From the NCBI RefSeq assembly GCF_000188695.1, contig NW_004754911.1:1010775-1020774 (forward strand): a stretch of DNA of 10,000 bases, in the 5' to 3' direction. Origin of the DNA: Salpingoeca rosetta. Lineage: Eukaryota; Opisthokonta; Choanoflagellata; Craspedida; Salpingoecidae. The notes under the pieces are model-generated. The model was given only the letters and a program-made list of their open reading frames with translations. It ran no database searches and was not told the DNA's origin. Numbering within the stretch: the stretch's first letter is position 1; every line of letters starts with the position of its first letter. Positions 1 to 10,000 of this stretch are shown here, in pieces. Both the position numbers and the translations under genes were made by a program.

Positions 1-128
1 TGGGTGTGGGTGTGGGGGGGGGGATGTGTGGGTGTGGGTGGGTGGGTGCGTGTGTGTGATTACCTGTGTGTGTGTGTGATTACCTGTGTGTGTGTGTGAT
101 TACCTGTGTGTGTGTGTGTGATTACCTG
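1..128. repeat. TG-rich tract with a ~20-bp unit (GATTACCT spacer)
   Basis: Imperfect TG repeat. GATTACCT recurs four times, starting at 58, 78, 98 and 120, giving spacings of 20, 20 and 22 bases with TG runs between. It lies just upstream of the first recognisable IPO11 exon, so it is most likely the 3' part of an intron. Confidence 0.85.
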
Positions 129-146
129 TGTGCGTGTGCGAAGCAG

Positions 147-5459
<5,313 letters not shown>

Positions 5460-5918
5460 CACGTGTTCCTTGTGAGGGGTTGTCTTCTCTCGCCGTGTGT
5501 ATTGAACGAACCAAGTGTTATGTTACAGCAAACACCTTTCATGACAAGGGAAAGCAGTGGTGGATAAACGGGGTGCGGCAGCAGGGAGGGGAACGTGCTG
5601 TGTACAATCAAGACCCAAAGCGGCGACAAGCAAGCAGGCGCAAATATAAAAAAAAAACCGACAATGGTGAATGATGTCAAGTGACAATGATGACGACGAC
5701 GATGGTGGTGATGATGATACAGTATAGCGGTGGCAGCAATGTCTTTCCTCATGAGGACTCGCTGCTCTCTCCAGAGGCACAAGCGTACAGTAACAAAGCA
5801 AGCAAGAAACAAACACAAGAAGCAAAGCAGACGCATGCCAGTTTGCCTGCAGGCAAGACAAGTAACACATGTTGTGGCGCACAACCAACAACCAACAAAC
5901 ACTGTTAGCCCTGTGCCG
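5460..5918. other. Intergenic space between two convergent stop codons
   Basis: 459 bases holding both 3' UTRs. On the plus strand there is AAATATA followed by ten A (5642-5657); AATATA is a possible non-canonical polyadenylation signal for IPO11. A GAT/GAC-rich patch follows (~5680-5720). AAGCAAGC-type and CAACCAAC-type sequence (5790-5900) is GCTTGCTTG and TTGGTTG on the minus strand, just after the Kir-like stop. No convincing ORF and no AATAAA for either gene. Confidence 0.75.
5642..5657 (+). promoter_or_regulatory. Possible polyadenylation signal region for IPO11 (AATATA + A-run)
   Basis: AATATA lies ~185 bases after the IPO11 stop, with a genomic A10 run next to it. AATATA is a known minor variant of AATAAA in animals; use here is inference, and the A-run could also cause internal oligo-dT priming. 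Confidence 0.25.
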
Positions 5919-6307
5919 TCAGTTCTGCTTTTGGCGGTTGACTGGGCGAAGCACGGAGCAGCAGTGAAACTTGGTAAAGTCGAAGACAACCTTGTTCTTC
6001 TTGTGGTGTGTCATGGGCTTGAACGCTGCGTCTGTCAACAGATGCGCAGACGTGTACTGGTGGTAGTGGTACACCGGCTGCATGCTCTTCTCGTCAATCC
6101 CAGATAGCAGCACGGAGAACTCAATGTCCTATGGCATGGTGATGGTGACGTGGGTCGTGGTCGTGGTGAGCACGTACGTTTTTGTTGGAACGGACAGTCG
6201 TGGTGGGGCGTTGAGTGTGTGAGCCAGTCGAGCGTCAAATGGGTTCAAGGGTTCAAGCACGACGCAGACAAGCTGAACAATATCCGATGCCTGCAAGGCA
6301 CAACGCA

Positions 6308-6368
<61 letters not shown>

Positions 6369-7324
6369 TCGTACGCACACAGTACCTGTGCATGCAACTT
6401 CTCCCAGTTTTCGTTGAGCAGCGGGGATTCGCTGTCAATGACGTGCACACAACTCCACATCACAGGCATGGCGGCCGTCTCGTGCGCAACCTCAAAGGGT
6501 GAAAGAGGGGTTAATGATCAAAGCAAGCCACCCGGTGCATCGGTTTGTGTGTTGGGATGTGAGAATAGGCTCATGCTGCAAACATCAGAGTGACGCAACA
6601 TTCAAACTTGGAAAACACGCAGCCGACACGCAGAAGCACACGCAAGGGTGTCATGATTGTTGAGGATTGTCGGTTGGTATCCTTCATCCGTTTCAACTCA
6701 CCAGGGGCAGGCGGATAAAGCGTCTGCGTGCAGACCCGTGCTGCAGACGGGGCGTGAATCCCATCGTCACTTGCACGCGAGCCTTTGGAGACAGAAGGAG
6801 GGCGTTGACATTGAAGAATTTGAGGGTGTGGCGTAGCGGCAAGGCGTTGATGGCAATTGCACACGTGTGCGACAAAGACAAGCAAAGCACCAGGTAGCGA
6901 GTGCGTGGCATGGTCATGACGTGAACATGCAACACTCGAACAAGAAGTGTTGTCCGTATTCTCCTCAACTTCTTTGAGTGTCCGTTCAACGTCAACTTCA
7001 ATGGAAGAGTACAAGCACGAAAGCACCCACACATGCACAAATATATTCACACACGCGAGCGCACACACAGACACGCGCGCGCACAGATAACATGCGTTCC
7101 ATTACTGCGGGCTTGAACGCTCGTACCTGAAGAATGCGACGCGATGTGCCATAGAGGTTTCCGATGCGAAACTCGAGTGTCTTGCGTGACGTGATCTCAC
7201 GATTGTCGCCCATGCATATCCTGGCATGGATTGATCGATTGGTGTGGGCACATCAGACAGGGTAGCGGTGTGTGTTGTAAAGGCACATCCACGCGTGCAT
7301 GTTGTAAAAGGCGCGCGCGCGCGC

Positions 7325-7391
<67 letters not shown>

Positions 7392-9193
7392 GTGTGCGTG
7401 TGTGCGTGTGTGCGTGTGTGCGTGGTGCACACGATGCATATGCAGGTACACACAAGCCCGCACACGTACCACTTGGAAAAGAGAATAAAGGGTGGTCGTT
7501 TCGAGAGACGCATGATGAAGAAGCCGAGGAATGCAAGCCGAAGCAGAGTTCCGAGGACAGATACCGCCTGTTGATCAACAACCAGTCGTTGTAAGCGCTC
7601 GCACCGGGCAGCACGCCAAATAAATAAATTGCATGCAGGCAAAGAGCAAGCGCCCGAGCACGAACGCAAGCTCACACCACAAGCACAGAAGCAGTGACGA
7701 TTGTACATACACAAACACACGCACACCAAACAGACGCACACGCACACCAAACAGACGCACACGCACACACATACCCACACACGCACACACATGCGCACAG
7801 TCTCTCTTACACAACACAGACACATACAGCACTCACCATGGCTGTTACGTAGACTGCGCCGTCCATACTGAGCCTCACAGCACACCAATCGTCGCTGTTG
7901 GTGAGGAGAAGCGAGAGCATGGATTGGAAGCACTGCCATGCTGTTGCACGCCGTGTGGCAACCTCAGCGCTGCCGGATGTGGCTGAGCACGGTGCGTCAT
8001 CACGCACGTGGGCATGCAGGCCGAAGTAGAGCAAACCGGATGCAAGGAACGCAATCATGACGATGATGAGCACCAGCTCCGAGATGGTGCGAAACATGTG
8101 CCGCGCGTGGTGGGTGTACCGCAGGTAAGGGCTGAGCCCAAGGCCCTTGACGCGCGTGCGCGCGTGACGGGAGCCACTGCCTTTCATTGCAGCGCTGCTG
8201 TGAAGGAAGAAGAGCGGCGAGCTGCCGTCGTAGTCCGCATGCGAATGGGAGAGCGCATATCGGCGCTCCCGGCTGTCCTTCGCACCGCCAAACCTGTTCC
8301 GCAGCCAGCGCAACGGGCCACGCCCATCTGTGCCAGTCTCCTCAGATTGCTTGCGCGCACGCGCGCCTTTGGTATTGTTGGATGACTGCGTGGATGCAGC
8401 CAGCGCCTCGGGGCGTTCGTTGCGAACAGACACAACCCTGCCGACGGGCACGCGCGTCTCGTCCTGCTGCTGGCTGGCGGCGGGGCCAGGAGGGGTGGAC
8501 GTGGTGGTGGGCGGTGCCGCGGTGGCGCCGTTACTGAGGTTGAAGATGGCGCTTGGCTTGTGCGCATCGCCGTCAAGGAAGCGCTGTCCGCTGCCGCGCG
8601 GTGTGCTGCCGACGGAGCTATCACCTCCGTGTTCCGTGAATGCCCCGAGATGGTCGTCATGCGAATAGGAGGAGTTATGTGTGTCTCGTGTGTGCGGCCC
8701 GGATGAGCCGTCACGCCCACTGGGTGACTGCTTGTTCGATGACACCGCTGTGTGCTGGCGATAGCGCCGCCGCTGCTGATGCTGTTCCAGGTCCTGGGAT
8801 GTGACGCTGGCTCGCGTCTGCTCAAACATGCGAAAGGCGTCTGACCCAGCAGAGTGGCGGTGTGCTGGCTCGTTTCCGAGCGACTCCACTGACACGCGAG
8901 CCGCGTGTGCGTGGGAGGGGCTGGTGGCGGATGCGTACATGGCTGAAGGGTACATCACTTGCGAGCCCGCAGTGACGTCGAGGACGGAGTGGCTGTCGTC
9001 ATTGTGGTGGTGCTTCTACATGGTGAAGGTGGATGCATGCAGTGAAGGAGGGAAGGAAGGGAAGATGTAGGAAGGAATGTGTGAGTGTGACGGGTGGAGT
9101 AAGGTGAATGGTGCTCGCATGCACAACCGCATAAAAGCAAACGTGCACTGACAGGCAAGGCATAAGGATGTGTGTGTGTGTGTGTGTGTGTCT

Positions 9194-9280
<87 letters not shown>

Positions 9281-9429
9281 TGTCTGTCTGTGTCGATCCC
9301 GTCATGGTTCCCTGTCGCATAGAAGGGGGGGAAGGAGGGTGCAAATCTCTCTCACACACGCACACACTCGCTCACGCACACACTAGCTCACGCACACACC
9401 TTGCGACGGCGAAAGAAGAGGTTTGGCAT
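5919..9429 (-). CDS. Kir/KirBac-type channel protein with a non-GYG, acidic pore (TNSDDW), 7 exons
   Basis: Exons on the minus strand: 9429-9400, 9015-7837, 7567-7470, 7220-7127, 6782-6702, 6490-6386, 6128-5919 (TGA). All junctions are GT-AG and in phase; total 599 codons. Start: ATG 9429 ([10 protein letters not shown]) has A at -3; ATG 8955 is an alternative. Residues ~30-300 are Ser/Thr/Arg-rich and probably disordered. M1 is ~E323-F341, then a turret, a pore helix (FQSMLSLLL, 373-381), the filter region T382-W387, and M2 ~398-422. The cytoplasmic domain shows ILFSKW (Kir LFSxH), FRIGNLYG (Kir RVGNLR), [16 protein letters not shown] then SESPLL (KirBac ETPxxxLxWxxxHVIDxxSPL), [14 protein letters not shown] and FDFTKFH (Kir DYSRFH). 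A plasma-membrane tetramer is inferred from the family. The K+ signature TxGYG is absent, so ion selectivity is unknown and potassium conduction should not be assumed. It converges on IPO11. Confidence 0.85.
6309..6366. repeat. (CA)n (= GT on the transcribed strand) after a donor of the Kir-like gene
   Basis: About 28 CA units on plus, so GT on the sense strand of the Kir-like gene. It begins about 20 bases after the donor CATGCACAG|GTACTG (exon end 6386) in intron 6129-6385. Confidence 0.95.
6783..7126 (-). other. Kir-like gene intron, with a CA/CG tract at 7048-7086
   Basis: Donor TTCTTCAG|GTACGA (exon end 7127) and acceptor CTCCAAAG (before 6782), phase 0; a good pyrimidine tract (CGCCCTCCTTCTGTCTCC) precedes the acceptor. 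Sequence at 7048-7086 is ACACGCGAGCGCAC/ACACGCGCGCGCAC, GT/GC-rich on the sense strand. No other gene seen. Confidence 0.8.
7311..7424. repeat. (GC)n(GT)n compound array in Kir-like intron 7221-7469
   Basis: About nine GC/CG units run directly into ~35 GT units and then GTGC interruptions. On the sense strand this is CA then CG, mid-intron. The intron joins TG|G to restore Trp436. Long alternating purine-pyrimidine sequence. Confidence 0.93.
7709..7797. repeat. Imperfect CA tract with a duplicated 21-bp unit in Kir-like intron 7568-7836
   Basis: GCACACCAAACAGACGCACA occurs at 7721 and again at 7742 (period 21), followed by CA/CG-rich sequence. On the sense strand it is GT-rich and starts about 40 bases after the donor CCATG|GTGAGT. 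Confidence 0.85.
9169..9291. repeat. (GT)n array in the first intron of the Kir-like gene (9016-9399)
   Basis: GT repeats with CTGTGTCTG interruptions near 9190 and CTGTCTGT at the end. On the sense strand it is (CA)n in the middle of the intron. Confidence 0.93.
9359..9400. repeat. 16-bp tandem repeat overlapping the first splice donor of the Kir-like gene
   Basis: Units CGCACACACTCGCTCA (9359-9374), CGCACACACTAGCTCA (9375-9390) and a partial CGCACACACC (9391-9400). On the sense strand the partial unit contains the exon-1 donor (AAG|GTGTGTGCG), so donor-like sequence is present in up to three copies. Confidence 0.8.
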
Positions 9430-9594
9430 GGTGCTTGTCCTTGTTGCTGTGGGGAATGCTGGTGCTGTTGCTTGCAAGCAAACAAGGACGTGTGCAAGAA
9501 GGACCGGCTAGCTAGTGGGGGCGTTGTTTTTGTCGTTGCGGATTTGTTTTGCTTTCTTTCTTTCTTTCAATCTCTTCGCCACAAACCAACAAGC

Positions 9595-9760
9595 AAAGGA
9601 AGCAAGAAGCAAGCAGCAGCACGCACTCCACTGACAACACCACAATCTACACAACCAAAACAAGCAGGCAAGCAAGCAAGGGAACACACACGGGAGACAG
9701 GCACAATCTACACAAGCAAGACAAGCAACAAGCAAGCAACCAAGCAAGAAGCAGGCACAC
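9595..9760. repeat. AAGCAAGC-rich degenerate repeat with a 14-bp direct repeat
   Basis: Multiple GCAAGCAAG/ACAAGCA units. CACAATCTACACAA occurs at 9641-9654 and again at 9702-9715. A (CTTT)n run at 9552-9568 lies beside it. On the minus strand this is a T/G-rich tract 140-300 bases after the elongase-like stop. Confidence 0.8.
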
Positions 9761-9835
9761 ATGACACACAGCAAGAGGCGGGGAAAGGCAGAGCAGCATC
9801 GATCACGCGAGAACTTGCTGCACATCCTTCATTTA

Positions 9836-9846
9836 CCCCCCCCCCC
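9836..9846. repeat. Homopolymer run of 11 C
   Basis: Eleven consecutive C on plus, G on the sense strand of the flanking genes, about 55 bases beyond the elongase-like stop. Confidence 0.95.
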
Positions 9847-9900
9847 ATCCCAAACACACACACACAGATGTGCGCACGCACGCATGCACGAAGGTGCGTC

Positions 9901-10000
9901 TTAGGAGGACTTTGGCTTCTTGTCGTCCTTCTTGGCGTATGTCTTGCGATCAAAGTCCGTGAAGAGGAAGAGCATGGAGGCAATGTAGATGAGATACATG
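9901..10000 (-). CDS. Probable ELO-family fatty acid elongase, C-terminal fragment
   Basis: The reading frame enters at the right edge and ends at TAA 9903-9901. The visible 32 residues are a hydrophobic segment, MYLIYIASMLFLFTDF, then DRKTYAKKDDKKPKSS. The pattern LFLFxxFxxKTY followed by a lysine-rich tail is how many very-long-chain fatty acid elongases (ELOVL/ELO, PF01151) end: last membrane helix, short FxxKTY stretch, then a cytosolic basic tail that may act in ER retention. If right, it condenses malonyl-CoA with acyl-CoA in the ER membrane. The catalytic HxxHH box is outside the window, so this rests on a short tail and another multipass ER protein could end similarly. Same strand as the Kir-like gene, whose start is 471 bases downstream. 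Confidence 0.5.
   Translation of the reverse strand, partial: MYLIYIASMLFLFTDFDRKTYAKKDDKKPKSS

Larger units (their letters stand above)
9430..9900 (-). promoter_or_regulatory. Intergenic region: Kir-like promoter/5'UTR and 3' region of the upstream elongase-like gene
   Basis: Lies between the elongase-like stop (9901) and the Kir-like ATG (9429), both on minus. On the sense strand, in order: GT-rich sequence, an eleven-G run (9846-9836), a GCTTGCTTG-rich stretch (~9760-9595), (GAAA)n, then C/A-rich sequence up to the ATG in context GCACCATGCC. No TATA box or AATAAA was recognised; the promoter role is inferred from position only. Confidence 0.4.

Noticed and set aside
58..128. Regularly spaced GATTACCT as a CRISPR-like array
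   Set aside because: The 'spacers' are all TG repeat, spacing drifts (20, 20, 22), and the context is a eukaryotic intron; it is an ordinary minisatellite.
5480..5908. Small plus-strand frames in the convergent intergenic region
   Set aside because: Short, overlap low-complexity A-rich sequence and lie in the expected 3'UTRs; no recognisable domain.
7253..7614. Minus-strand frame continuing past the acceptor before 7567 ([18 protein letters not shown])
   Set aside because: It uses another frame across an intron boundary; the alternative path gives the M2 end and the Kir LFSK motif with matching phase.
7614..7627. AATAAATAAAT as a plus-strand polyadenylation signal
   Set aside because: It lies antisense inside an intron of the Kir-like gene, far from any plus-strand stop codon.
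7568..7836. A hidden exon supplying a normal GYG filter in the intron between pore and M2
   Set aside because: Reading this intron on the sense strand I see no GYG-coding segment, and exon 2 joins exon 3 in phase with the right pore-to-M2 distance without it.
9508..9825. Cys/Leu-rich minus-strand frame resembling a small membrane protein
   Set aside because: It reads the GCTTGC-rich low-complexity intergenic tract; hydrophobicity comes from repeated CTT/TGC codons, and it resembles no family I know.

Overview
The window is eukaryotic nuclear DNA. Both long genes are split into many small exons by GT-AG introns, coding stretches are GC-rich, and nearly every intron carries a microsatellite. 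The proteins and compact gene order suggest a unicellular eukaryote; a choanoflagellate or similar holozoan such as Salpingoeca is my guess, and the species cannot be fixed from this sequence.

Layout: (1) Positions 1-5459, plus strand: the C-terminal ~60% of an importin-11 (IPO11) orthologue. I could chain 14 exons with matching phases, from an acidic loop at 147-274 to the stop at 5457-5459; the 5' part lies off the left edge. (2) Positions 5460-5918: a short space between convergent genes. (3) Positions 9429-5919, minus strand: a complete seven-exon gene for a predicted 598-residue protein. It has a ~290-residue low-complexity N-terminus, a two-helix pore module and an inward-rectifier (Kir/KirBac) cytoplasmic domain. 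(4) Positions 9430-9900: intergenic, holding the Kir-like gene's presumed promoter/5'UTR and the 3' region of the next gene. (5) Positions 10000-9901, minus strand: the last 32 codons of a probable ELO-family fatty acid elongase.

The most interesting item is the Kir-like protein. Its pore loop lacks the potassium filter (T-x-G-Y/F-G) and instead reads TNSDDW after a helix resembling the pore helices of Cav/Nav/CatSper channels. It also has an arginine where Kir channels carry the rectification-controlling M2 residue. The cytoplasmic domain is intact and all exon phases agree, so this does not look like a decayed gene. A Kir scaffold with a calcium/sodium-type acidic filter is not a family I know.

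The second theme is intron content. GT/CA, CT, CAT, CACT and CCTG arrays fill the introns. On the transcribed strand GT-type runs tend to follow the donor and CA-type runs tend to precede the acceptor. The genes are functionally unrelated (nuclear import, ion channel, lipid elongation), and nothing suggests an operon or a mobile cassette.
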